This document shows, one piece after another, positions 44,202-55,759 of a DNA stretch of 64,000 bases. Under the pieces are notes generated by a model, which saw only the letters and a list, made by a program, of their open reading frames with translations, did not search any database and had not been told where the DNA came from. The DNA is from Babylonia areolata (lineage: Eukaryota; Mollusca; Gastropoda; Neogastropoda; Buccinidae), in NCBI RefSeq assembly GCF_041734735.1, contig NC_134905.1, forward strand, positions 10,055,786 through 10,119,785, in the 5' to 3' direction. The stretch's first letter is position 1. Each line of letters opens with the position of its first letter. The translations under genes and the position numbers were made by a program.

Positions 44202-44359
44202 GTGAGTGTTAACACAAGTCGATGTCAGAATGGTTTAATTTGTTAGGCATTTGGCCCAATGGAGTTCACATACGTGAAGGTGCTGAATACAATTACCGAA
44301 CATGTATGTTCCTAAGTGCTTCTTTCCCTAGTGAATATGCTTTGTGCACAAATTTATGG

Positions 44360-44650
44360 TGTGTTTGTGCATGTGTGTGTGTGTGTGTGTATGAGTGTGT
44401 GCGAATGTGCATGTGTGTGTTTGTGTGTGTGCTTGTCTGAGTGTTTGCATTTGCATATGTGACTGTGTGTGTGTGTCTGTGTATGTGTTTGTGTGAAGGA
44501 GAGAAAGAGTATGTGTGCACATGCATGTGTGCGTTTTACATACATGTGCCCACACACACACATTATATGTATGTGTATGTGTGTGCATGTGCTTGCTTGT
44601 GTGTATGTAAGCATTTGTGTGTGTGATGGTATGTGTGTGTACGTGCATGT
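44360..44650. repeat. imperfect GT/CA microsatellite
   Basis: Long GTGTGT-rich DNA with irregular interruptions. The many overlapping ORFs here on both strands are low-complexity artefacts. Confidence 0.9.
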
Positions 44651-44655
44651 GTGTG

Positions 44656-44883
44656 AGAGAGAGGGGAAGAGTATGTGTGGTCATATGCGTGTACTGTGCA
44701 AATATCACTCTTACAGTCTTAGTGTAGACATAGAGAGAGGGGAAGAGTATGTGTGGTCATATGCGTGTACTGTGCAAATATCACTCTTACAGTCTTAGTG
44801 TAGACATAGAGAGAGGGGAAGAGTATGTGTGGTCATATGCGTGTACTGTGCAAATATCACTCTTACAGTCTTAGTGTAGACAT
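44656..44883 (+). repeat. 76-bp tandem triplication
   Basis: Three consecutive 76-bp units start AGAGAGAGGGGAAGAGTATG and end CAGTCTTAGTGTAGACAT. They appear essentially identical by eye. The unit contains TGTGGTCATATGCGTGTACT. Lack of divergence implies a very recent expansion or an assembly collapse/expansion artefact. Confidence 0.95.
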
Positions 44884-45479
44884 AAATCAGTGAACAGTTT
44901 GTATCTGCTTATTCTTAAGTGTGTGTGTGTGTGTGTATGTGTGCACGAGATGCATGAAAGAATTTTATGTGGAGCCCCATCTGTAAATGCTGGAATTGAG
45001 AAAGCAACCCCATGTTTGTTTTGTTTTGTTTTTATTTGGTTGGTTGTTTGTTTTTCTACATTTTTGGAAATATTGTACTTATTTCCTATAGCAGAGTATA
45101 ATTTGTGCTTATTTCATATGTGCTCAGTACTATTTGAGCGTTTGTAAAGATTTTAAAAACTTTTTAGAATTTGTAAATAAAAAAAATGACATTCCTTCTT
45201 TAAGTCTCGAAGTGTTTAGAATATTAAAAAATACCCAGGTTTGAAACAGTCTTTAAATTTGGCTCTCCATATTACTAAAACAAAAAATTACATTTCATTT
45301 CTATCACTCAAAAATCACAGTGGAAAATTGTCTGATATGAATTTTGATTGAAATGTAAGATGATATTTGGGAAAAGACCTGATCCTGAAACATGGAAAGG
45401 ATTTTCCCCACCAAACTTGCTTTTCTCATGCATGTAACAGATGAAGGTTCATGCAGGGAGCATAAGGTGGCGAGTGCTG

Positions 45480-46745
45480 TGCCATTAGTCCGTCAGCTAA
45501 AACTACACCACTACTGTGCCATTAGTCTGTGAGCCAGAACTACACTACTGTGCCATTAGTCTGTCAGCCAGAACTACACCACTACTGTACCATTAGTCTG
45601 TCAGCCAGAACTACACCACTACTGTGCCATTAGTCTGTCAGCCACAACTACATCAGTACTGTGCCATTAGTCTGTCAGCCAGAACTACACCAATACTGTG
45701 CCATTAGTCTGTCAGCCAGAATTACATCAGTACTGTGCCATTAGTCTGTCAGCCATAACTACACCACTACTGTGCCATTAGTCTGTCAGCCAGAACTATA
45801 CTACTGTGCCATTAGTCTGTCAGCCAGAACTATACTACTGTGCCATTAGTCTGTCAGCCACAACTACACCACTACTGTGCCATTAGTCTGTCAGCCAGAA
45901 CTACACTACTGTGCCATTAGTCTGTCAGCCAGAACTACACCACTACTGTGCCATTAGTCTGTCAGCCACAACTACATCAGTACTGTGACATTACTCTGTC
46001 AGCCAGAACTACACCATTACTGTGCCATTAGTCTGTCAGCCAGAACTACACCATTACTGTGCCATTAAGTCTGTCAGCCAGAACTACACCACTACTGTGC
46101 CATTAGTCTGTCAGCCATAACTACACCACTACAGTGCCATTAGTCTGTCAGTCAGAACTACACCACTATTGTGCCATTAGTCTGTCAGCCAGAACTACAC
46201 CATTACTGTGCCATTAGTCTGTCAGCCAGAACTACATCAGTACTGTGCCATTAGTCTGTCAGCCAGAACTACACCACTACGGTGCCATTAGTCTGTCAGC
46301 CAGAACTGCACCACTACTGTACCATTAGTCTGTCAGCCACAACTACATCAGTACTGTGACATCTACATCAGTACTGTGACATTAGTCTGTCAGCCAGAAC
46401 TACACCACTACTGTACCATTAGTCTGTCAGCCAGAACTACATCAGTACTGTGACATTACTCTGTCAGCCAGAACTACACCATTACTGTGCCATTAGTCTG
46501 TCAGCCAGAACTACACCACTTATGTGCCATTAGTCTGTCAGCCAGAACTACATCAGTACTGTGCCATTAGTCTGTCAGCCAGAACTACATCAGTACTGTG
46601 CCATTAGTCTGTCAGCCATAACTACACCACTGCTGTGCCATTAGTCTGTCAGCCAGAACTACACCACTAATGTACCATTAGTCTGTCAGCCAGAACTACA
46701 CCACTAATGTACCATTAGTCTGTCAGCCAGAACTACACCACTACT
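45480..46745 (+). repeat. 37-bp minisatellite, about 34 units
   Basis: The unit CCATTAGTCTGTCAGCCAGA followed by ACTACACCACTACTGTG, with 34-bp variants lacking three bases, fills this part of the RNASEH2B intron and ends about 100 bases before the next exon. Alternative words CACTAC, CAGTAC and CATTAC distinguish sub-types. No ORF of interest. 44884-45479 holds a short GT run and otherwise nothing recognised. Confidence 0.95.
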
Positions 46746-46852
46746 ATGGCATTCCTGGATCCTGATATCCTAGTTGTTATTTTTTTGCCTAAAAAGTTTA
46801 AGATTTTGTTATAACAGACCAGTATGGACCCTGTGTGTCTGTGTCCTGACAG

Positions 46853-46934
46853 AGGCTTACCTCAAGTATGCTTACGGCGTTGTCAGTGATTACCTGCCCC
46901 TGGATCTGGCGGCCAGTCTGAAGCAGCACCTGGG
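46853..46934 (+). CDS. RNASEH2B: RNase H2 subunit B exon (KYAYGVVSDYLPLDL)
   Basis: An 82-base exon, phase 1 to phase 2, has an acceptor TCTGTGTCCTGACAG and donor CTGGG|GTAAGT. With the G carried from the previous exon it reads EAYLKYAYGVVSDYLPLDLA then ASLKQHLG. This lines up closely with the human segment [20 protein letters not shown] (from memory), the best-conserved helical patch of the C-terminal half. In-frame TAA follows immediately in the intron. The following intron starts at once with the 47/43-bp minisatellite. Confidence 0.93.
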
Positions 46935-46939
46935 GTAAG

Positions 46940-49900
46940 TGGCTGTAGGTGTACACTGTGTTCCTGACATGGAGTGTGGCTGGCTGGTTGTAGGGTGTGC
47001 ACTGTTTTCCTGACATTGAGTGTGGCTGGTTGGTTGTAGGGTGTGCACTGTGTTCCTGACATGGAGTGTGGCTGGCTGGTTGTAGGGTGTGCACGGTGTT
47101 CCTGACATGAAGTGTGGCTGGTTGTAGGGTGTGCACTGTGTTCCTGACCCTGAGTGTGGCTGGCTGGTTGTAGGGTGTGCACTGTGTTCCTGACATTGAG
47201 TGTGGCTGGCTGGTTGTAGGGTGTGCACTGTGTTCCTGACATGGAGTGTGGCTGGCTGGTTGTAGGGTGTGCACTGTGTTCCTGACATGGAGTGTGGCTG
47301 GCTGGTTGTAGGGTGTGCATTGTGTTCCTGACATTGAGTGTGGCTGGCTGGTTGTAGGGTGTGCACTGTGTTCCTGACATGGAGTGTGTTGGTTGTAGGG
47401 TGTGCACTGTGTTCCTGACATGGAGTGTGGCTGGTTGTAGGGTGTGCACTGTGTTCCTGACATGGAGTGTGGTTGGTTGTAGGGTGCGCACTGTGTTCCT
47501 GACATTGAGTGTGGCTGGTTGGTTGTAGGGTATGCACTGTGTTCCTGACATGGAGTGTGGCTGGTTGTAGGGTGTGCACTGTGTTCCTGACATGGAGTGT
47601 GGCTGGCTGGTTGTAGGGTGTGCACTGTGTTCCTGACATGGAGTGTGGCTGGTTGTAGGGTGTGCACTGTGTTCCTGACATGGAGTGTGGTTGATTTTAG
47701 GGTGTGCACTGTGTTCCTGACATGGAGTGTGGTTGGTTGTAGGGTGTGCACTGTGTTCCTGACATTGAGTGTGGCTGGTTGGTTGTAGGGTGTGCACTGT
47801 GTTCCTGACATGGAGTGTGGCTGGCTGGTTGTAGGGTGTGCACTGTGTTCCTGACATGGAGTGTGGCTGGCAGGTTGTAGGGTGTGCACTGTGTTCCTGA
47901 CATGGAGTGTGGCTGGCTGGTTGTAGGGTGTGCACTGTGTTCCTGACATGGAGTGTGGCTGGCTGGTTGTAGGGTGTGCACTGTGTTCCTGACATGGAGT
48001 GTGGCTGGCTGGTTGTAGGGTGTGCACTGTGTTCCTGACATGGAGTGTGGCTGGCAGGTTGTAGGGTGTGCACTGTGTTCCTGACATGGAGTGTGGCTGG
48101 TTGTAGGGTGTGCACTGTGTTCCTGACATTGAGTGTGGTTGGTTGTAGGGTGTGCACTGTCTTCCTGACATTGAGTGTGGTTGGTTGTAGGGTGTGCACT
48201 ATGTTCCTGACATGGAGTGTGGCTGGTTGTAGGGTGTGCACTGTGTTCCTGACATTGAGTGTGGCTGGCTGGTTGTAGGGTGTGCACTGTGTTCCTGACA
48301 TGGAGTGTGGCTGGTTGTAGGGTGTGCACTGTGTTCCTGACATTGAGTGTGGCTGGCTGGTTGTAGGGTGTGCACTGTGTTCCTGACATTGAGTGTGGCT
48401 GGCTGGTTGTAGGGTGCGCACTGTGTTCCTGACATGGAGTGTGGCTGGCTGGTTGTAGGGTGTGCACTGTGTTCCTGACATTGAGTGTGGCTGGCTGGTT
48501 GTAGGGTGTGCACTGTGTTCCTGACATGGAGTGTGGCTGGTTGTAGGATGTGCACTGTGTTCCTGACATTGAGTGTGGCTGGCTGGTTGTAGGGTGTGCA
48601 CTCTGTTCCTGACATTGAGTGTGGCTGGCTGGTTGTAGGGTGTGCACTGTGTTCCTGACATGGAGTGTGGCAGGCTGGTTGTAGGGGGTGCACTGTGTTC
48701 CTGACATTGAGTGTGGCTGGTTGGTTGTAGGGTGTGCACTGTGTTCCTGACATGGAGTGTGGCAGGTTGTAGGGTGTGCACTGTCTTCCTGACATGGAGT
48801 GTGGCTGGTTGGTTGTAGGGTGTGCACTGTGTTCCTAACATGGAGTGTGGCAGGTTGTAGGGTGTGCACTGTGTTCCTGACATGGAGTGTGGCTGGCTGG
48901 TTGTAGGGTGTGCACTGTGTTCCTGACATGGAGTGTGGTTGGTTGTAGGGTGTGCACTGTGTTCCTGACATGGAGTGTGGTTGGTTGTAGGGTGTGCACT
49001 GTGTTCCTGACATGGAGTGTGGCTGGTTGTAGAGTGTGCAATGTGTTCCTAACATTGAGTGTGGCTGGTTGTAGGGTGTGCACTGTGTTCCTGACATTGA
49101 GTGTGGCTGGTTGGTTGTAGGGTATGCACTGTGTTCCTGACATGGATTGTGGCTGGTTGGTTGTAGGGTGTGCACTGTGTTCCTGACATGGATTGTGGCT
49201 GGCTGGTTGTAGGGTGTGCACTGTGTTCCTGACATGGAGTGTGGCTGGTTGGTTGTAGGGTGTGCACTGTGTTCCTGACATGGAGTGTGGCTGGCTGGTT
49301 GTAGGGTGTGCACTGTGTTCCTGACATGGAGTGTGGCTGGTTGTAAGGTGTGGACTATGTTCCTGACATGGAGTGTGACTGGTTGTAGGGTGTGCACTGT
49401 GTTCCTAACATTGAGTGTGGCTGGTTGTAGGGTATGCACTGTGTTCCTGACATGGAGTGTGGCTGGTTGGTTGTAGGGTGTGCACTGTGTTCCTGACATG
49501 GAGTGTGGCTGGTTGGTTTTAGGGTGTGCACTGTCTTCCTGACATGGAGCGTGGATGGTTGGTTTTAGGGTGTGCACTGTGTTCCTAACATGGAGTGTGG
49601 CAGGTTGTAGGGTGTGCACTGTGTTCCTAACATGGAGTGTGGCAGGTTGTAGGGTGTGCACTGTGTTCCTGACATGGAGTGTGGCTGGCTGGTTGTAGGG
49701 TGTGCACTGTGTTCCTGACATTGAGTGTGGCTGGCTGGTTGTAGGGTGTGCACTGTGTTCCTGACATTGAGTGTGGCTGGCTGGTTGTAGGGTGTGCACT
49801 GTGTTCCTGACATGGAGTGTGGCTGGCTGGTTGTAGGGTGTGCACTGTGTTCCTGACATGGAGTGTGGCTGGTTGGTTGTAGGGTGTGCACTGTGTTCCT

Positions 49901-50720
49901 GACATTGAGTGTGGCTGGCTGGTTGTAGGGTGTGCACTGTGTTCCTGACATGGAGTGTGTTGGTTGTAGGGTGTGCACTGTGTTCCTGACATGGAGTGTG
50001 TTGGTTATAGGGTGTGCACTGTGTTCCTGACATGGAGTGTGGCTGGTTGGTTGTAGGGTGTGCACTGTGTTCCTGACATGGAGTGTGGCTGGCTGGTTGT
50101 AGGGTGTGCACTGTGTTCCTGACATGGAGTGTGGCTGGTTGGTTGTAGGGTGTGCACTGTGTTCCTGACATTGAGTGTGGCTGGCTGGTTGTAGGGTGTG
50201 CACTGTGTTCCTGACATGGAGTGTGTTGGTTGTAGGGTGTGCACTGTGTTCCTGACATGGAGTGTGTTGGTTGTAGGGTGTGCACTGTGTTCCTGACATG
50301 GAGTGTGGCTGGTTGGTTGTAGGGTGTGCACTGTGTTCCTGACATGGAGTGTGGCTGGTTGTAGCGTGTGCACTGTGTTCCTGACATGGAGTGTGGCTGG
50401 TTGTAAGGTGTGGACTGGTGTTCCTGACATGGAGTGTGGCTGGCTGGTTATAGGGTGTGCACTGTGTTCCTGACGTGGAGTGTGGTTGGTTGTAGGATGT
50501 GCACTGTGTTCTTGACATGGAGTGTGGCTGGTTGTAGGGTGTGCACTGTGTTCCTAACATTGAGTGTGGCTGGTTGTAGGGTGTGCACTGTGTTCCTGAC
50601 ATGGAGTGTGGCTGGCTGGTTGTAGGGTGTGCACTGTGTTCCTGACATGGAGTGTGGCTGGTTGGTTGTAGGGTGTGCACTGTGTTCCTGACATGGAGTG
50701 TGGCTGGCTGGTTGTAGGGT
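46940..50720 (+). repeat. 47/43-bp minisatellite, left block
   Basis: The unit is GTGTGCACTGTGTTCCTGAC, ATGGAGTGTGGCTGGCTGGT, TGTAGGG (47 bp). A 43-bp form lacks one GGCT, and a rarer shorter form has GTGTTGG. A TTGAG variant of TGGAG is interspersed. The first, degenerate unit starts within five bases of the splice donor at 46935. It is interrupted at 50720 by LINE copy B and continues from 56555. All three minus-strand frames are open, which makes giant but meaningless ORFs. Confidence 0.97.
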
Positions 50721-51049
50721 AAAGAAATGAAATGAAATTATGGTGCTTAGAGCCTCGCCCACCACTAAGGCCATCTCAAGGCTATCGCCGCGTCAATAAC
50801 TACTACAAGGATGAAAAAACAACCAATTAAAACGAGTCACCACTTTCCACTCCAAAGTTAAAAAAAAACTTCCAGAGTTTAAAGCCTTCAAATCTGGTTA
50901 AAAATGTTCACTTCTTTTAAGAAGTCCATCAGTGCCCACGGAGGGACATCACGAAACAAAGTCTTCAAAGAAACCGCCGTGTAATGTCTGCGTCTAACGT
51001 CATGCAGATCCCAACAGTCAAGGAGCACGTGTTTCACGGTAGAGGCTCA

Positions 51050-51700
51050 TCACAGGGAATGCATCGAGGGGCCTCTTCCCCCTTCAACAAGTAAGAATGA
51101 GTAAAAAAAAGTGTGCCCCGCACGCAGTCTGCACAGCACAGACTCCTCCTTTCTGTTCTTCACCCCCGAAGGGAGGGTCTCTTTTAGGTCTGGACGGATC
51201 TGGAAGAGCTTGTTGTCCGTCTGGGTGTTCCACTCCTCTTGCCAAAGATCCTTAACGTAAGTGTTCACCTTCCGCTTCATGTCTGTATATGGTACAAAGG
51301 ATCTGGATAATTCTTTCTTTACAGCGTTCTTGGCCAGCAGGTCCGCCCTTTCGTTACCACGAATGCCAACATGTCTTGGAACCCAGGCCAACACAACCTC
51401 GTATCCTTTCTTTGTTGCAAGAGTAAAAGTTTCATAAAATTCCAGCAGTTTGGGATGAGTGATATTCCTGCAGGCTATCGCCTCCAGGGCTGACAAGGAG
51501 TCGGAAAAGATCATGAATCTCTTTTGTTTCGAAGAGAGAACCATTTTTACCGCCAGAACCAGTGCGGTCAGTTCTGCAGTGTACACAGAGCTGTCAGACA
51601 GGATGTGTTCCATTGAGGGCCGGTCAGGAAAGGCGGGACAGAACGCAGATGCAGCGACTCCGTCCTCTGACTTGGAACCGTCAGTGAAGATACTTTGAAA
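51050..51700 (-). pseudogene. RNase H domain of ORF2, copy B
   Basis: Entered by a frameshift near 51700, the domain reads FTDGSKSEDGVAASAF (first Asp), VYTAELTALVLAVKMVL (Glu), MIFSDSLSALEAIAC (Asp) and GIRGNERADLLAKNAV (Asp), so the four acidic residues of an RNase H1 fold are visible. The C-terminal part has VLCRLRAGHTFFYSFLL, the tail common to I-group elements. This domain places the family in the I superfamily. Confidence 0.88.
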
Positions 51701-53799
51701 ATTGGAATGTGGCAGAGTTCCGAAAAGTAAGTTCTGTAGGCCAGAGAACTGGTGGAGTCTTTACGGTATGAGGCCAGATCGAATCGGACCTCAGGTGTTC
51801 TAAAGGTCCACGGGGGGCTGTCAGGGAACTTAGAGAAATCTGAGATGCCACCGACATCCAGATCGGCATTTTCTAAGTGCGGCTGAATGCGGAGTCCGAG
51901 GGGAGGTATGCAGTTTGGGTTGTCTTTAAATTTCTTACCGAAAAGGTTGTTGAATTCAGCGTCGTAAGCAGGGTTTGTAGGTTCAGAAAACAATTTCAAA
52001 TAATAGTTTAGGGTCAGCTTCAGTCTGCGGTTGGAGAGAGGCGGTTCCCCCGCCTCTGCGTACAGGCTGTGCACAGGGGTGGTGCGGAAAGCACCTAAGC
52101 TGAGACGGAGCCCTTGGTGGTGTACAGGGTCCAACAGTTTCAGGTAGGACGGTCTGGCTGAGCCGTATACTACACTTCCATAATCCAGTTTGGACCGGAC
52201 CAGGGCTCTGTAGAGGTGCAAGAGAGTTCTCTTATCAGCACCCCAGTTCGTGTGTGCCACAACTCGGATGATGTTCAGGGCTTTTTGGCAAGATACTTTC
52301 AGCTGTTTAATATGGCTGAGGCAGTTCAGCTTCTGATCAAAGACGACCCCTAAAAATTTGGCTTCCTTGACCGCCGGGATGGTGGATTTTCCCAGACGGA
52401 TTTCAGGGTCCGGATAGAACTGGCGAAAATTATGAAAATGGATGCATTCAGTTTTGGAGGACGAAAATGTGAAGCCATTCTCCTCTGCCCAACACTGGAT
52501 TTTGTTGACGCAGAGCTGAAGCCATCGCTGGATGCTGGCATATAAGGCAAAATCGTCCATGAACAGCGAGCTGTCCGATCCCTTCTGAACGGATTGAACG
52601 ATGTCATTAATTTTGATGCTGAAAAGAGCCGGCGACAGGACGCTCCCTTGCGGTACACCCAGCTCCTGCTCGTGAATGTCGGACAGGGTGGTGCCGACTC
52701 TCACCTGGAATTGTCTGTCTTGTAAAAAATTGTGGATGAACTGAGGCAGGTGTCCTCGGAAGCCAAGCTTGTGCAAGTCCGAGAGAATACCAAATTTCCA
52801 GGTGGTATCGTAAGCTTTCTCCAAGTCAAAAAATATGGCCACCACATGTTGTTTGTTTACAAAGGCATTTCTTACAGTGGTTTTCAGATGAACCAGATGG
52901 TCAACGGTAGAGTGATGCTTGCGGAAACCGCACTGTTCTTTCGCCAGAAGGCCGTCGGTCTCTAGTTTCCACATCAGTCTACCGTTGACCATCTTCTCCA
53001 TCAGTTTGCAGATGCAGCTGGTCAGTGCTATTGGGCGGTGGTTAGAGGGGTCTTTTCCCGGTTTCGGCAGCGGGATTATGAGGGCTTTCCGCCAGGAGGG
53101 TGGAAAAAAGCCTGTGACCAAGATGTGGTTATAAACTTTAAGCAGGGTGTCCAGACAGGTTTGGGGAAGATGCTTTAAGAGTTTATAATGGACCTCGTCC
53201 ATTCCTGGACAGGAATCCGTACAGGTCTGAAGGGCAGATTTAAGTTCATTCATTGTGAAAGGAAGGTTGTAATTCTCTGTGTTGTCGGAAAAGAAGTTAC
53301 ATGGTGTTTTTTCTGACAAGTTTTTGGTTTTAAGAAACCGAGCAGATTTGTTAGCAGATCTCGAGTTCTGTTCAGTTGTGGAGGCAAGCAAGTTGGCAAC
53401 TGCTTTCTTCTCTGTGACCAGAGCGTCTGAAAGTTTAAGATGATGAAAGGTTGGGCATACGTTTTTGCCCTTAATTCTTTTTAAAACCCTCCACACTTTG
53501 TTCTTGGGTGTGTTGGAGGTTAAGGAAGAGCAAAAATCTCTCCATGACTTCCTCTGGCTCTTTTTAAAAACATACCTGGCTTTCGCCCTCAGCTGTTGAT
53601 GGGTTCGAACGCTATCGGTCTCCGGTCTCCGAAAGACGCGTCGCTGCGCTCTCTTCCGAGACTTACAGGCCTCCCGACATTCCGCGTTGAACCAGGGCGT
53701 TCTTGGCACCTGAGGCTTGGAGGTAGACGATGGGACTGCTGCTTTGGCGCAATCTAAAACGATCCGAGTCAGAGTGTCAGCAGGGTCCTTGCTTTTCAA
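51568..53799 (-). pseudogene. reverse transcriptase of ORF2, copy B
   Basis: This 743-codon frame is open throughout. It carries the linker PRTPWFNAECREACKSRKRA, then RT blocks NHRPIALTSCICKLMEKMV, CGFRKHHSTVDHLVHLKT, FFDLEKAYDTTWKFGIL (first catalytic Asp), LGVPQGSVLSPALFSIKIND and SSLFMDDFALYAS. The last is the catalytic box with an MDD core rather than ADD. The thumb includes AKFLGVVFDQKLNCLSHIKQ and LHLYRALVRSKLDYGSVVYG. The DLEKAYDTTW wording is typical of I/Jockey-group RTs. The frame runs out of register near 51700, at the start of RNase H. Confidence 0.92.
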
Positions 53800-54437
53800 T
53801 ACTGTTTCTTCCTGCAGCTCCGCTCTTATCTTTGTGGTAAAAAAACTCCAGTCTGCATTGTCATAGTTCAGGCGGTCAGGCAGAGAGTCACCTTCTCCAT
53901 CTGTGGGGTGGAGGACAGATGAAGGTAAGTGGGAGACTTGTCGTTAAGACAGCACAAGTCCATGTCAGAAAGAAGGTTTTCCAAGAGAAGACCTCAGGCT
54001 GATGTCATCTCACTTCCCCAGAGCGGGGAGTGTCCATTGAAGTCGCCCAACAGTAAAAACGGATGTGGGAGCTGGTCGACCAGGTTCATGAGGTCCTGCC
54101 TCAGAACACGGACGGAAGGAGGAAGGTAGAGAGAGCAGACAGTGATGGTTTTCTCAAGTGTGACTCTGACTGCCACCGCCTGTAAAGGGGTGCTTAAAAG
54201 AACTGTACTGTATAAAAGGGACTTGTGAATAAAAAGAGCGACACCTCCCGTCAATCCCTCTTGCTTCGGTTGAGCGGGTTTAAAAACGGAGTTAAAACCA
54301 GAGAGAGATAAAACCTTGCCATCTCTTTGCAGAGTCTCCTGCAGCGCCAGCACTGAGGGTTTCAAAGCATGACAAAGCAGCTGGAGTTCCTGGAAATTGG
54401 CGTAGAACCCCCGGATGTTCCAGTGGATCACTGCCAT
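53800..54437 (-). pseudogene. endonuclease domain of ORF2, copy B, SDH part deleted
   Basis: MAVIHWNIRGFYANFQELQL opens at 54437, followed by LALQETLQRDG and FLLLGDFNGHSPLWGSEMTSA. An in-frame TGA follows where copy A has CGA, consistent with CpG decay. Compared with copy A, about 110 bases carrying LDLLVWDP through SDHFPVV are missing, so the catalytic Asp-His is lost. The frame picks up again with LNYDNADWSFFTTKIRAELQ. Confidence 0.85.
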
Positions 54438-54470
54438 TTAAAAAGGTTAAAAAAAAAATAAAGCAGCAGC

Positions 54471-55759
54471 CTATTCCATCGCTACCCCCTGCTCCTCTGC
54501 TTGCGGTGGCTCAAGGTCGGCCAAGATGGAGTACTTATTTTTAGAAATTAATTTTTCTGATTCCGACCACGTCGGAATATCCACGACCTCGGCTCTTCCT
54601 GATCCCACCGAGGCCGCAACCCTCCCCTCCTTGAGTTTAGGAGGTACGGGGGGTTTCCGGCCACTTCCGCCAGCCCGAGGGCCAGGCAGACGAGAGGCGG
54701 GGCGAGGGGGGCCGGGGGGTGGGGTGGGGCGGGAGGCGGACAACGTGCCTCCGCCCGAGGCTTTCCGCTCCCGCCCAGCAGCCCCTGAGGACTGCCGCAC
54801 AGGATGGGAAGGGGTGGACACGGCGCCTCCACCCAAGGCCAACGGTTCTAACGAGGTGGCTAAGTCGTCCGTCTGCGTCCCTGTGGACGTCGTCTGGACC
54901 ACGACGTCCACCGTCCTGGGTCTGACGATAGAGGCGTAAGACGCCTTAGGCGACGCGGCCTCCACCTGTTTCTTTGCCTTAAAGAAGGATATCTTCTTTT
55001 CTGTCTTGACCTTCTGGATTTGTTTTTCTTTTTTCCAGGCGGGGCAGTCTTTTGATGAGGACGGGTGGCCACCTCCGCAGTTCGCACAACGGGCTGGACT
55101 GACGCAATCGCCCTGGTGCGCCGCCTTCGAACAGGTGCCACACGCCTCTTCCTCCTTGCATCGGTCTCTCACGTGTCCAAATTTCTGGCATTTGAAACAT
55201 CTCAGAGGGGACGGCACGTACAGGCTTACACTAACCATCAGGTATCCGACTCGAATGTCCTTGGGGACATCTGGGCAGCAGAAGGTGAGGAAGAAAGTGT
55301 TGGTCGGGACTCTGTCCGACCCCTTCCTCACCGTCACCCTGTACACGTCGGTCACTCCCTGAGAGGACAGCTCGCTCTTGATCTCAGCTTCAGACACACC
55401 TTTCAACTCCGGGCATCTGATAACCCCCTTTGAGCAGGGGAAACCTTCACCGCCCTATCCACAAAAGTGGTCGCCTTGAGAAGAAGCTGTGTCTGCCTTT
55501 TTGACTCTGTCTGCACTAAGAACGCTCCGCTCCTCAGCCTCTTGATGGATTTCAGCGATCCTGCCAGACACTGAAAGCCCTTCTGGATAGCAAAGGGGCT
55601 GAGAGCCGACAAGGGCTTTTCGTCATCAGCGCCCTCCATCACAAGCCACGACGACCAAAATCCAGAGGTCTCAACTACCTCCGAATCTGAGTCTGAGTCG
55701 TCTGTTCCTTGTCGTCGTCTTTTTCCAAATGTAGGGGTGTGTAATTGTTTGGAATTCAT
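54471..55759 (-). pseudogene. gag-like ORF1 of copy B
   Basis: It starts MNSKQLHTPTFGKRRRQGTD at 55759, with an acidic run (DDSDSDSEVVE). The frame shifts around 55405-55440 and continues GVSEAEIKSELSSQGVTDVY, then three intact knuckles: CFKCQKFGHVRDRC, CGTCSKAAHQGDC and CANCGGGHPSSSKDC. A Pro-rich region (PPPGPPRPASRLPGP) follows and the stop is at 54471-54473. This copy has the true N-terminus that copy A shows only in broken form. The leader between 55760 and 56554 is non-coding. Confidence 0.88.

Noticed and set aside
46798-50774. Very long minus-strand ORFs (up to 896 codons) with a repeating MSGTQCTPYNQPHS-like peptide
   Set aside because: They are all three frames of the 47/43-bp minisatellite, whose unit simply lacks stops on that strand. 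They overlap each other, have no unique ends or regulatory context, and switch frame with unit length.
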